Shown here piece after piece: positions 1 through 8,512 of a stretch of DNA of 64,000 bases. The translations under genes were made by a program, and so were the position numbers. The DNA is from Alicyclobacillus fastidiosus (GTDB taxonomy: Bacteria; Bacillota; Bacilli; Alicyclobacillales; Alicyclobacillaceae), in the NCBI RefSeq assembly GCF_026651875.1, contig NZ_CP104067.1:5198501-5262500 (forward strand), in the 5' to 3' direction. The notes under the pieces are model-generated. The model had not been told where the DNA came from. It did no database searches and was given only the letters and a program-made list of their open reading frames with translations. Each line of letters starts with the position of its first letter. The stretch's first letter is position 1.

Positions 1-1
1 C

Positions 2-1789
2 AAGAGCTATACGATAGGTACGCAATGGCCCGATGCGACGTTCGAGCAGAATGAGGCTAGTTACGTTAACACGGGCCAATTAACCGACGGACAGTATGCG
101 TCCCTGAGCTTCACCGACAAGCAATGGGTAGGTTTGAGCTACCAGGGAGGACGAAGTATTGTTGTCAACCTTGGCAGTGTGCAACCAATCCGCGAGGTGT
201 CTCTCGACTTCTTGCAAAACCTCGGGGCTGGCATTGTTTTTCCGGACAGTGTGACGTACTACGCTTCCGATGATGGAACCAGTTGGCACAAAATTGGAAC
301 GGCTTGGTCCGGTCAGGGTGGCGGAGATTATACGCCGCAGACGCAGGCATACACGGTGAATACGAACATCGATGCCCAGTACATCCGGGCCCAATTTACA
401 GACAAAATATGGTCGTTCGTGGATCAGTTCGCCGTGTTTGGCGGGCAGCCCGCCGCTCCAGCGGTGGGGCCTGCCGCACCTGCGGGGCTAGTTACCAATC
501 CAGGGCCATTCCCTGGACCTAGCTTGACGACCATCATGGGCGATGACTACTTGGACGATCCGAATGCGCCCGGGCTCCCCAGCCTCACGCAACTCTTGGC
601 AACGCTACCTTCTTCGTCGGGTACGTCCAGTTCGTCAGGCTCGACTGGCCCGAGTGTAGCAACATCGCTGGCCGCTCTGGCCCAATTGCAGCAGCTTGCA
701 CCGGGCGTTTGGGATTTCCTCCATAGTACTGGCCAGGCCGGTCCGAAAAACCAGTCGGGTTACCTGATGGCCAATGACCCGGGCACTGGCGGCATCCACA
801 ATATGCAGATCGTCTACACTGGATCGGGCACTTCCACGGGTGAGTGGAATGAAAGTGACTTCTTGCCGATGATTTCGCAAGAAAATGCGAATGGTACGCC
901 GACGGGCTGGCTGTTTGACGGAACCCTGTTTGATGATTACTCTTCCAATACGCCTGAAACCGAAGTAGGTTGGACGACCTGGTTGACGGATTTGTTTTCG
1001 CCAAAAATCGAGTTGTCAGCGCTGGATCAAGCGGTCGGTCAAGTGAAGCAGGAGTTGAATGATCCCAACTTCAAAGAGAAAGTGGTCATCACGATTCCCA
1101 GCACAGAGGGTAATTCGAGCGATTTCGGTGAGGTTGATGGACAAAGCCTCGATCTGAACCCCGCCGATGTCGGCCAAGTGCAGTCTACCATCAACAAGGC
1201 AAAGGCAATTCACTGGTACATGCAACAAGTGCTGAGCATGTGGAACCAGGCGGATTTCTCGAACCTTCAACTGGCCGGATTCTATTGGGAGCCAGAGTCC
1301 GTGGATCAAAACCTGCCGCTTGACCAGGTTCTCATTCAGACGACGGCTGCCATGGTGCATCAGGATCACCTCAACTTCTACTGGATCCCCTATGATGGAG
1401 CGGTTGATGTTGCAGATTGGAGGCAACTCGGCTTCGACAACGTTACCAGTCAAGTCGGCGTAGCATTCAACTACAGTATCAATGCCGCAGAACGTCTCCA
1501 GTCGGTCGCGGAAATGGCGCAGTTTTACCACATGGGCCTCGAGATGGAACAGCCCTACAACATGATGTCAACCAATCCAACGACACTGACAGAAGCGCAG
1601 GAGAAATGGGATGACTACTTTACCGGTGGATATGTGTACGGATACGAGGGCGACGTCATGAAAACCTGGTATCTAAACTCGAAGGGCCTGGTGCAGCCTG
1701 CGGAGAGTACCAATCCTCTCTATCGTAAGGCCTATGACGACGCGGTTTCGTTCGTCAACGATGAATGGACGCAAACCACGTTTTATTGA
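2..1789 (+). CDS. DUF4855 domain protein, 5'-truncated by the window edge
   Basis: The reading frame is open to the first bases of the window, so the true start lies outside; an internal TTG at 134 is not a convincing start because in-frame codons continue upstream without a stop. The first ~140 residues look like a discoidin (F5/8 type C)-like beta-sandwich (VVNLG, YYASDDG, QFAVFGG patterns). A Ser/Gly/Pro-rich linker follows, then a DUF4855-like region from about nt 770 with the family hallmarks GIHNM, YTGSG, SDFLPM, GWLFDG and FYWEPE. DUF4855 proteins of Firmicutes resemble glycoside-hydrolase-type barrels and are usually exported, but no enzymatic function is established. Secretion and sugar binding are inference; the signal peptide, if any, is off the window. 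The gene ends with TGA at 1787-1789. Confidence 0.8.
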   Translation, partial: KSYTIGTQWPDATFEQNEASYVNTGQLTDGQYASLSFTDKQWVGLSYQGGRSIVVNLGSVQPIREVSLDFLQNLGAGIVFPDSVTYYASDDGTSWHKIGTAWSGQGGGDYTPQTQAYTVNTNIDAQYIRAQFTDKIWSFVDQFAVFGGQPAAPAVGPAAPAGLVTNPGPFPGPSLTTIMGDDYLDDPNAPGLPSLTQLLATLPSSSGTSSSSGSTGPSVATSLAALAQLQQLAPGVWDFLHSTGQAGPKNQSGYLMANDPGTGGIHNMQIVYTGSGTSTGEWNESDFLPMISQENANGTPTGWLFDGTLFDDYSSNTPETEVGWTTWLTDLFSPKIELSALDQAVGQVKQELNDPNFKEKVVITIPSTEGNSSDFGEVDGQSLDLNPADVGQVQSTINKAKAIHWYMQQVLSMWNQADFSNLQLAGFYWEPESVDQNLPLDQVLIQTTAAMVHQDHLNFYWIPYDGAVDVADWRQLGFDNVTSQVGVAFNYSINAAERLQSVAEMAQFYHMGLEMEQPYNMMSTNPTTLTEAQEKWDDYFTGGYVYGYEGDVMKTWYLNSKGLVQPAESTNPLYRKAYDDAVSFVNDEWTQTTFY

Positions 1790-2059
1790 CGATAATATCG
1801 TAGATGAGAAGATGGCTCCCCTAGTGCTGGGGGGCCTGCTATCCATAATTTGACGATACCGACGTGAGGTATGAAAATGTGTAGATGCGAATTGCAAAGG
1901 TACCCGTCACTTCTGCAAGGGTCAGATGACCCTACCGTAGCCTGGCAAACAGTTCAAATACTTTACAATGATATGAGAAGAACGATTCAAATGTTAAATT
2001 TGAATTTAATACCAGGCGGGGATCATGTCTGAAAATAAACAAAATCAGGTCACTCAAGC
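1790..2059. other. AT-rich intergenic spacer before the IS6-scarred island
   Basis: No gene is visible here. An 8-bp inverted repeat (attcaaat at 1985-1992, atttgaat at 1998-2005) followed by ttaat could form a weak hairpin. A short GC hairpin-like stretch around 1815-1832 could act as a weak terminator for the DUF4855 gene, but it lacks a T-tract. Base composition becomes clearly more AT-rich at about 1,900. Confidence 0.4.
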
Positions 2060-2222
2060 GGTTCTGGTGCAAAAACACCAGGCATTCTAGTATTGTCCGG
2101 ATAAACCCGGGGATGAGGCTGGGCATGTTATGAATGCTTTCAAATCGAAGCACTTCGAATCTCATATCGTCCTGACGGCGGTTCGGTGGTATTTGCGATA
2201 CAGCTTAAGTTACCGGGAACCG
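2060..2222 (+). mobile_element. IS6-family remnant A: terminal repeat plus transposase N-terminus
   Basis: A terminal-repeat-like end (ggttctggtgcaaaaa at 2060-2075) lies 70 bases before an ATG at 2130, the usual layout of an IS240/IS26-like element. The ATG opens a frame starting MNAFKSKHFES and continuing VRWYLRYSLSYRE, the highly conserved N-terminus of IS6-family transposases. After about 30 codons similarity breaks down and the frame reads into unrelated residues, ending at 2363 inside the 3' end of mgtC. The catalytic DDE domain is missing, so this is a dead 5' fragment. Related ends or fragments occur at 3050-3182, 7748-8087 and 8513-8612. Confidence 0.8.
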
Positions 2223-2351
2223 TGTAGGCAGTATGCCCAGTATCTGTACTGCACTCCAAGGCGAATATACAAATACTCTAAAAGCGCCTCAGAATCGAAA
2301 TATACAACAGATAATGCGGCTTTCGACTTCATGACAAAGTTGAATACACTG

Positions 2352-3035
2352 TCACATTTCTGATGGAATTATCACTTGTTTAATACCGTCAATTTCTGCT
2401 ACAACTTCAATGATGACCTTGTCAGTACTCGAAATTTGTTTTTGTATACGCAGATATAACTCAATTTCAACCAGATCTTTTTCTTCATCTGTTCGGTCAA
2501 TCGATATTTGCTCAATGCTCAACCCTAATTGTTCTAAAGCTGCACTAATCTTCGCAATAAGTCCTGGTCGATCGTTTGCCGTAATCAAAATATGCTGTAT
2601 ATTTCGAATAAACCGACGTTCTAGTGGTTTCAAAGCAACAAATCCAATCAAAACAAGAACTGCGCAAGCTATACCCAGGGTGTATTGACCAGCACCTATT
2701 GCTAAACCAATTCCAGCTGTTGCCCATACACCAGCTGCTGTAGTCAAACCACGAATTGCATTCCGCTGAAATATAATCACACCAGCGCCAAGAAAACCAA
2801 TACCACTCACCACCTGAGCAGCAATCCGGCTTGGGTCCAAGACAATCGTATGATTGTTTACAACATCCATAAAGGCGTATTTAGATACGAGCATCATCAA
2901 AGCGCTTCCAACAGCAACAACAAAATGTGTTCGGACACCAGCTTCTTTATGTTGAACTTTCCTTTCAACACCAATTACCGCTCCAAGAACCCCAGCCAAC
3001 AACAGACGCAAAATGAATTCCAAATTTTGATTCAT
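2352..3035 (-). CDS. mgtC: MgtC/SapB family membrane protein
   Basis: A 227-residue inner-membrane protein of the MgtC/SapB family. The N-terminal ~140 residues carry several hydrophobic helices and family motifs: GAVIGVERK at about 18-26, then GVRTHF, and GIGFLGAGVI. The C-terminal ~80 residues form a soluble ACT-like domain. MgtC proteins are linked to growth in low magnesium and to modulation of the F1Fo ATPase in several bacteria; which role applies here is unknown. I chose the ATG at 3035 because agaggag lies 5-6 bases before it; the longer frame from 3092 would translate, out of frame, a degraded IS6 transposase. That IS6 5' end stops about 15 bases upstream of the start, so the native promoter has probably been displaced. 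Composition is AT-rich compared with the backbone. Confidence 0.88.
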   Translation of the reverse strand: MNQNLEFILRLLLAGVLGAVIGVERKVQHKEAGVRTHFVVAVGSALMMLVSKYAFMDVVNNHTIVLDPSRIAAQVVSGIGFLGAGVIIFQRNAIRGLTTAAGVWATAGIGLAIGAGQYTLGIACAVLVLIGFVALKPLERRFIRNIQHILITANDRPGLIAKISAALEQLGLSIEQISIDRTDEEKDLVEIELYLRIQKQISSTDKVIIEVVAEIDGIKQVIIPSEM

Positions 3036-3049
3036 AAAATCTCCTCTGA

Positions 3050-3182
3050 TCGAAGATACCATCTTACCGTTAATAGTATGATTTCGCCTCATAGTGCTTC
3101 CATTTGAACGGAGAAGCCATCAGGTCACTTCCCATTCCGACCCTATTCAAACAATACTATCATGAATGGGTTTTTTCACCGC
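3050..3182 (-). mobile_element. IS6-family remnant B: decayed 5' end directly upstream of mgtC
   Basis: On the minus strand, the ATG at 3120 opens MASPFKWKHYEA; after restoring a single missing base the next frame reads EIILLTVRWYLR, together matching the N-terminus of IS6-family transposases. The untranslated part (about 3125-3182) is also alignable with remnant A (shared tagtattgt and a ggtg-aaaaaac end remnant at 3170-3182). Similarity stops at about 3050, just before the mgtC ribosome-binding site. It is oriented opposite to remnant A and toward mgtC, so its promoter, if still active, would read into mgtC. Confidence 0.72.
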
Positions 3183-3262
3183 AAGCATATACAGTCTATT
3201 AACTTAAACTACGAAAACCGTGTCTTGACATACGGATCCACCATAGACAAGAACCATGGACC

Positions 3263-4009
3263 TTAAGCGTTGGCAAAATTCTCTCTTATACGCTTAGCAA
3301 CATCGGGAACATTAGAAATTAAAAAGTCTGTGTTTAGGTGAATAAATCTTTCAATCTGTTCCGGTCTATCTACTGTCCAGACAGCAACCGGAACTTGCTT
3401 AGCATGGCAGTCTGAGATGATGTCTTCAGATGTAAATTGATAGTCGAGGTGAACAGAATATGCTTTTAATTGTTTTGCAATGTACCAAGGCTCTACTATC
3501 TCCCGATCGAATAACAAACCAATTTCGAAACTGGGATAAGAGGCTTTAAGATACTCAAGACATTTGTGGTGAAACGAGGAAAAGAGAATCCGTTTCCGCA
3601 GTGGGTGTTGTCCCGTAACTGTGACGACTCTATCAATTAGCGTTTTCCAGTCGTCGTTGTACACCTTAATCTCAATATTGTAAATTCCTTCAGGACACAC
3701 CTCGTAAGCATCGTTCAATACATCGTGCAATGCCGGTACGGTTTGAAATCCATGTTCCGGTTTGTCCAGTGCTGCGTTTAGTTGTTGGGTTTGCAAATAA
3801 TTCATCGAAGATATAAGGCCGTGTCCATCTGTTGTCCTGTTAACCATAGGATCGTGAATGATCACCGGTACTTCATCTACAGTTAATTGAACATCGAACT
3901 CGAGTCCATCTATTCCTAGATTTAAAGCTTTTCGAAAGGCTAAGCGTGTATTCTCTGGATAAACCGCACTAAAACCTCGATGCCCAAGGATCATACACTT
4001 ATTTACCAT
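3263..4009 (-). CDS. Glycerophosphodiester phosphodiesterase
   Basis: A 248-residue GDPD-family protein that would hydrolyse glycerophosphodiesters to glycerol-3-phosphate and an alcohol. The catalytic signature is complete: HRG (His10-Arg11), PENT (Glu19-Asn20), the metal pair in GLEFDV (Glu37, Asp39) and HDP (His52-Asp53). No signal peptide is visible, so it is probably cytoplasmic. The ATG at 4009 is preferred over one at 4030 because ggagg lies 7 bases before it. It is the last gene of the minus-strand ugpBAE-like cluster, after a C-terminal gene remnant, which fits uptake of glycerophosphodiesters followed by intracellular cleavage (inference). The GlpQ/UgpQ name is not assigned because several paralog types exist. 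Confidence 0.88.
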   Translation of the reverse strand: MVNKCMILGHRGFSAVYPENTRLAFRKALNLGIDGLEFDVQLTVDEVPVIIHDPMVNRTTDGHGLISSMNYLQTQQLNAALDKPEHGFQTVPALHDVLNDAYEVCPEGIYNIEIKVYNDDWKTLIDRVVTVTGQHPLRKRILFSSFHHKCLEYLKASYPSFEIGLLFDREIVEPWYIAKQLKAYSVHLDYQFTSEDIISDCHAKQVPVAVWTVDRPEQIERFIHLNTDFLISNVPDVAKRIRENFANA

Positions 4010-4026
4010 GTTAAATCCTCCAAAAA

Positions 4027-4205
4027 TCATTTCTCGCCCAGGAACTTTTCATAGTTACTTACATAATCCATGATGCCGTCGATGTTAGGAATCACAGCAT
4101 CGTATCCGAGCCACATTCGATAGGGTTTTTATCTACGTAATGACTCGTGGCATTTGATTGTATGGAGAAGACAGCGCTTTTCTGAAGAACTGCTTTGCAG
4201 CTTTT
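4027..4205 (-). pseudogene. C-terminal remnant of a deleted gene between the ugpE-like and GDPD genes
   Basis: Reading the minus strand, a coding-like tail (MWLGYDAVIPNIDGIMDY, then VSNYEKFLGEK) ends with TGA at 4027-4029, 17 bases before the GDPD start. Upstream, a second frame (KAVLQKSAVFSIQ, then ATSHYVDKNP) joins it only through a frameshift near 4120. No full-length frame exists: the preceding permease gene stops at 4218. This looks like the last ~60 codons of an operon gene whose body was deleted and whose remainder is frameshifted. I do not recognise the family. That position in ugp operons sometimes holds a phosphatase or hydrolase, but this is a guess. Confidence 0.55.
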
Positions 4206-4217
4206 ACTTGTCTAACT

Positions 4218-5090
4218 CTATTTTAAGCCGGTTAGCGTAATTCCCTGAATAAATTTGCGCTGAACAAAGAAATAAATCACGATGATGGGTAACGTGAATA
4301 ATGTCGATGCGGCCATCAGCAATCCCCACTCGACATTGTGATCGCCGATAAACGATTGCAAACCTATCGACAAAGTCCATTTGCTCGGGTCGTTTAGGTA
4401 AATCAAAGGTCCCATGAAATCGCTCCAACACCCCAGAAATTGAAAAAGAGCCACTGTATAGATCACGGGTTTGGCCAATGGAATGATAATCTGAGAAAAA
4501 ATTCGGAAGTCCGATGCACCGTCGATCTTTGCAGCCTCAGTGAGTTCAAACGGAATCGACATGAAAAACTGCCTCAAGAGAAAGATATACATAGCATTTC
4601 CAAAAAAGTGTGGTATGACAAGCGGCCAGTAGGTGTTTACGAAGCCCAATCTGTTCCACATGATATATACCGGAACCATTGTGACTTGTGATGGCAAGAT
4701 CATAGTTGCTAGCATGATATAGAACAAAATATTGCGTCCTCTGTAGCGCATTCGAGCAAACGAATAGGCAACAAGTGGGCAAGAAAACAATGAGCCAACA
4801 ATCGAAAAAAAACAAATATACAACGTGTTATATGTGTATCTAAAAAAGGGAAAATTTTCAATTGCGCGTGGATAATTTGACCAAATCACTTTGCTCGGTA
4901 TGACTGTGGGGTGAGGTGAAAAAATCTCTTGATTCGTCTCAAGAGAGGTAATCACAAGCCAGACAAACGGTGTGAGAAAAAGTAGACCAATCAAAATCAG
5001 GGGAAGGTGGGGTAAAACTGTGCGCTTAAAAACTTTTCCCCATGCTCTTGATCTCTGACTTGCCGTTTCCAAAGCCGGTTGCCCCATCAT
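4218..5090 (-). CDS. ugpE: ABC sugar/glycerol-3-phosphate-type importer permease (UgpE/MalG-like)
   Basis: A 290-residue inner-membrane permease of the carbohydrate-uptake-1 (MalG/UgpE) class with six predicted helices. The cytoplasmic EAA loop is intact (ELTEAAKIDGAS, about residue 190) and would contact the ATPase. The start ATG overlaps the stop of the upstream permease gene (ATGA), indicating translational coupling. With the binding protein at 6120-7442, the sister permease and an adjacent GDPD gene, glycerol-3-phosphate or a glycerophosphodiester is a likely substrate, but sugar importers have the same architecture, so the symbol is tentative. No ATPase gene is present nearby; a shared MsmX/UgpC-type ATPase encoded elsewhere would be needed. 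Confidence 0.8.
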   Translation of the reverse strand: MMGQPALETASQRSRAWGKVFKRTVLPHLPLILIGLLFLTPFVWLVITSLETNQEIFSPHPTVIPSKVIWSNYPRAIENFPFFRYTYNTLYICFFSIVGSLFSCPLVAYSFARMRYRGRNILFYIMLATMILPSQVTMVPVYIMWNRLGFVNTYWPLVIPHFFGNAMYIFLLRQFFMSIPFELTEAAKIDGASDFRIFSQIIIPLAKPVIYTVALFQFLGCWSDFMGPLIYLNDPSKWTLSIGLQSFIGDHNVEWGLLMAASTLFTLPIIVIYFFVQRKFIQGITLTGLK

Positions 5091-6016
5091 TTTTCACCCC
5101 CATAAAAAACCCAACGAGCCGAAGTTCGAAAGATGACCAGAGTTAGAATAATGACAATTGCGAAAAGTACCCAAGCCATCGCCGATGCATAGCCCATATC
5201 TAGAAATGTAAATGCCTGTTGGTAGAGATACGTCGCATAAAACAACATCGAGTCACCAGGGCCGCCGATGCTGTTAGGATCGTTCGCAAACACGTAAGCC
5301 TGAGTGAAGTACTGGAATGAACCAATTAAACCCATGATCAATTGAAACAAAGTCATAGGCGAAATAGACGGAAACGTAATTCTAAAAAAGCGATTCCAAG
5401 GCCCGGCACCATCAATTGCCGCAGCTTCGTAGTACTCCTTCGGCACGTCCTGGAGAGCGGCAAGATACATGACTGTCGCTGTGCCAGTCCCCCAAAACCC
5501 CATCAAAATCAACGCTGGCTTTGTCCACTTAGGATCTGCCAACCAAGCTGGTTGCCCGATTCCAAGAAAACCGAGAATGTCATTGACAAGTCCGTGCTCC
5601 CCGTTCAAGAGCCACATCCATAATAAAGAACTAGCCACGAGTGGCACAATGGTCGGCAAGAAAAAAACGGTTCGGTATAAAGCTTTCCCTTTCACATCGA
5701 GATTTAGCAGCAATGCCATCAACAGGGCGAATATGAGTTGTGGGATGAACCCGAGAACGGTAATGTATATCGTGTTATATAGGGATTGATAGAATTTCTG
5801 ATCATGAAACAAATTGTAATAATTTTTGAACCCGATAAAGTGCGGAGATGATAACAACTGAAAATTCGTAAGGCTATAATAAAAAGAAATAACAATTGGG
5901 TAAAGTTGAAATATCAGGAACCCCAAAATCCATGGGCTCGCAAACAGGAGTCCTAATAGGAGTGCCTTACGTTCTCGAACACGTATTCCGCGCAAATTCG
6001 TTCTGCTGGTGCTCAT
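5087..6016 (-). CDS. ugpA: ABC sugar/glycerol-3-phosphate-type importer permease (UgpA/MalF-like)
   Basis: A 309-residue inner-membrane permease of the UgpA/MalF class. It has a short cytoplasmic N-terminus, a first helix (GLLFASPWILGFLIF), the family tract PIVISFYYSLTNF and the EAA loop EYYEAAAIDGAG at about residue 205. It forms the channel with the downstream UgpE-like subunit, whose start codon overlaps this stop codon. About 100 bases separate it from the upstream binding-protein gene, enough for an intercistronic stem that could favour binding-protein expression, though none was verified. Substrate assignment rests on the GDPD neighbour only. Confidence 0.8.
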   Translation of the reverse strand: MSTSRTNLRGIRVRERKALLLGLLFASPWILGFLIFQLYPIVISFYYSLTNFQLLSSPHFIGFKNYYNLFHDQKFYQSLYNTIYITVLGFIPQLIFALLMALLLNLDVKGKALYRTVFFLPTIVPLVASSLLWMWLLNGEHGLVNDILGFLGIGQPAWLADPKWTKPALILMGFWGTGTATVMYLAALQDVPKEYYEAAAIDGAGPWNRFFRITFPSISPMTLFQLIMGLIGSFQYFTQAYVFANDPNSIGGPGDSMLFYATYLYQQAFTFLDMGYASAMAWVLFAIVIILTLVIFRTSARWVFYGGEK

Positions 6017-6119
6017 CGCTTTCGCAGCTCCTCACTTCTTCAGTTCCCCAGAGGGCAAACTGACTGCCCTGCTGGGGAACGCAATTCGCTAATAAAAGCT
6101 GTTGCCAACCTCTCACGGA

Positions 6120-7442
6120 CTAGTTAGAGGTTGGTTTCACAAGTGGCTGAATTTGTTGCTTGACGTTCTTCATGGCTGTCTCTGCATTTTCCTGTCCCAA
6201 TAAGACCTTCTCCCCTTCATCGCTCATTGCCTGGGCATATTGTGCTGCATACGTGCTCGACGGAAAGCTCCCAAGATTCTTGCTGCTTGCCATCTTGTAA
6301 AACGGAATCATCACCTTGTCGCTGGGATTGCTTAAAAGTGATGGGTCGGTCAGGTCTGCGGTCACAGATGGAATGGAATTCCCCTTTTCTGAAAACAAAA
6401 TTTGTGCTTTCTTGCTCATCATCCACTCTATAAATTCCCAGGCGGCTTGCTTGTGTTTGGCCTTTGCCGGGATTAAGACGGCGTCGGGCCCTATCAGTCC
6501 GGCACCTTGTAACTCAGGATGCCCGTCTGGATAGGGAAAGGTCGCGACGCCTATCGGCTGACCCGCGCCGCGATATTGTGAGTCGGTATAATCCCATCCA
6601 GCCTCCATAGCGAGTTGGCCGTTGACCAAAGGATCATCTGCAGTTCCTAACTTGCCAAATCCTGACTTAAACTTATTTAGTTGATTCTCCCCGTATAAGA
6701 CGTAAAATTTCCTTTCGAATTCCAGTGCCTGCACATTCGCCGGATCGTCAGGTGTCACTTGATTTGTCGATGCGTCATAAAATTTCCCACCGAACACAAG
6801 TGGCCAAAAAACCGGATCAAACCAAGGAAAATCGGGAATGAAACCGACTTGAGTTATATTTCCTTTGCTTCCCTTTTTAGTCAATTTTTGCGCATCAGCA
6901 TATAACTCACCTAATGTTTTTGGTGGTTGGGATATACCCGCTTCCTTAAAATCCTTTTTATTGTATAGGAGCGCACTTTCGATACCTACAGAATAAGGTA
7001 AAGCATAAACCTGATTGTTATAATCCATAGGGTTCATAGTTGAGGGAATGAATTGGTTGACGCTGAAATTGTTCGTTTTCATATAAGAGTTAAGTGGCGC
7101 AATCGCACCTTGGGCGGCCCATGGTATAACATTCGTCGAGTCGGTAAGCATCACATCAGGAGGTGTTCCTCCCGCCAAGGCGATGGTTTGTTTTTGTGTC
7201 GTTTGATTCCCAATTGCGTCAACATGGACGTCTTTATGAGTCGCATTAAACTCGGCGATGACTGCATTGATAGCATTCGAACTCGCAGAAGTCCAAGGAT
7301 GCCAGAATGTGATGTCAACAGTGGTGCTTTTTCCCGTTGCTTGACTCGCGCCGTTTGAATTGCCGCAAGCTGTGACCCCACAAATGGATGTGACAGCCAT
7401 GAGTGCAACAGAAGTTGCCTTCACGAATCTTTGCTTCCTCAT
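6120..7442 (-). CDS. ugpB: Extracellular solute-binding lipoprotein (UgpB/MalE-like)
   Basis: A 440-residue lipoprotein: positively charged MRKQR start, hydrophobic stretch, and lipobox VTAC with Cys26 as the predicted lipidated residue. The mature part has the SBP_bac_1 pattern typical of sugar and glycerol-3-phosphate receptors (FWHPWTSA, PPDVMLTD, ALPYSVGIESALLYN, a C-terminal AAWEFIEWM helix). It would hand substrate to the two downstream permeases. It is the first gene of the cluster. The start ATG at 7442 has agaggtg about 10 bases upstream. Composition is AT-rich compared with genes after 9 kb. The exact ligand cannot be read from sequence. Confidence 0.85.
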   Translation of the reverse strand: MRKQRFVKATSVALMAVTSICGVTACGNSNGASQATGKSTTVDITFWHPWTSASSNAINAVIAEFNATHKDVHVDAIGNQTTQKQTIALAGGTPPDVMLTDSTNVIPWAAQGAIAPLNSYMKTNNFSVNQFIPSTMNPMDYNNQVYALPYSVGIESALLYNKKDFKEAGISQPPKTLGELYADAQKLTKKGSKGNITQVGFIPDFPWFDPVFWPLVFGGKFYDASTNQVTPDDPANVQALEFERKFYVLYGENQLNKFKSGFGKLGTADDPLVNGQLAMEAGWDYTDSQYRGAGQPIGVATFPYPDGHPELQGAGLIGPDAVLIPAKAKHKQAAWEFIEWMMSKKAQILFSEKGNSIPSVTADLTDPSLLSNPSDKVMIPFYKMASSKNLGSFPSSTYAAQYAQAMSDEGEKVLLGQENAETAMKNVKQQIQPLVKPTSN

Positions 7443-7747
7443 TTTATTAATACACCTCTCTTTTCAAAATAGTAAAAATTTAATGGATTTTATGAATTTT
7501 TACTCAGAGATCGATATACATGTTTTCATTTTTGAGAGTGCCGCTGTGAAGGCTGATCCCTACATAGTTCCACTAGTTAATGAAAAAATGTAAAAATTCT
7601 ACCTATCATCCTCAGGTCTGAACGACGATCCGATAATCTTAATGTGATTGTACGTTGGATAATTCCACTTTTCAATACAATTATAAAAAAATTATTCTCC
7701 AAGATGTAAAAATGGTCTTAAAACTCCCTTGTCCGAAGCGATTAATC
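7443..7747. other. AT-rich upstream region of the ugpBAE-like cluster
   Basis: No gene is supported. It should carry the promoter of the minus-strand transporter cluster, but no confident -35/-10 pair was seen. A stretch near 7518-7533 (minus strand tgaaaacatgtata) resembles a catabolite-response element with about three mismatches, too weak to call. Confidence 0.35.
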
Positions 7748-8087
7748 GGTTGTGGTGCAAAGATCACAAAAAGTCTAGAGGGAATCAGGAGTGAAAGAAC
7801 AATGGAAGTATCTCTTTAGGGCTGTGGATTCTACAGGCCAAACGATCGAATTCATGCTGTCTGCGAATCGAGATGTCCTCGCCGCAAAGCGATTCTTTAA
7901 AAAGGCGTTATCTTCCCCACACAATCAGGCGCCACGAGTTATCACCCTGGATAAAAACCCTGCGTATCCTCCGGCACTACAGCAATTGAAATGCAAAACG
8001 ATCATACCTCAAGCAACCTTAATCCGGCAGACGAAATACCTGAATGACATTGTTGAACAAGACCACCGATTCATCAAGAAGATGTGA
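7748..8087 (+). mobile_element. IS6-family remnant C: terminal repeat joined to the transposase catalytic core
   Basis: A degenerate terminal repeat (ggttgtggtgcaaagatc, 7748-7765) is followed after about 25 bases by the middle of an IS6-family transposase in the frame starting GTG at 7791: KEQWKYLFRAVDSTG, then LSANRDVLAAKRFFKKAL, VITLDKNPAYP and LNDIVEQDHRFIK. These include the DDE-region blocks RAVD, DKNPAYP and VEQDHR. The N-terminal ~85 codons between the repeat and RAVD are deleted and the C-terminal ~45 codons after FIKK are missing. Orientation is the same as remnant A. The right edge abuts a truncated signal-peptide gene at about 8088. Confidence 0.8.
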
Positions 8088-8259
8088 TTGTTTCCGTGCT
8101 GGTTCCTGCTGACGCCTTCAATGGTGATTTCGCTACTGATGCATGTGCGAATGCAGTTGGCATGCTGCTACCAGCTGCTACCACTGTGCCAAGTGCTGCT
8201 ATACTTGCGATAACTCCAAATGGTTTCTTTGAGTGATTTCGTAATGGTTCAGCCTCCAT
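8074..8259 (-). pseudogene. 5' fragment of a secreted-protein gene cut by the IS6 remnant
   Basis: On the minus strand from the ATG at 8259 the peptide begins MEAEPLRNHSKKPFGV and continues through a hydrophobic run (IASIAALGTVVAAG) to a plausible signal-peptidase site, AFA-HA, at about residue 38-39. The frame then runs only ~20 more residues before stopping at 8074, where the sequence has become the reverse strand of the IS6 transposase core. It therefore looks like the export signal of a larger secreted protein whose body was lost at the IS junction. The ribosome site is weak (aagagat). No family can be named from the remaining residues. Confidence 0.5.
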
Positions 8260-8512
8260 TTATCTCTTGTTTGTTAGAGTTCACACTATCTTCACATGCC
8301 AGTTTAGGATGCATTTGTGTAAATGATTTAAATAAAACGTTAATAATAGGTAAATGTTATCTTGTTACTCCCTCCCGTTTGAACATAAATGGATTTAGGT
8401 GAAAAAATCCAAAAAAGATAGAGATGGAGCCTAAATCGTTGATGTGGGGTTATGCAACGAAGTGGAAAAGGTCACTAATAAAATCTGCGATGGAAGAGAC
8501 AGGTACGTGAGG

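Noticed and set aside
3036..3262. A magnesium (M-box) or manganese riboswitch in front of mgtC.
   Set aside because: The leader does not match either consensus, and most of it is explained by the IS6 remnant.
7518..7533. CRE-like sequence upstream of the ugpB-like gene.
   Set aside because: It has about three mismatches to the consensus, including central positions; too weak to support CcpA control.
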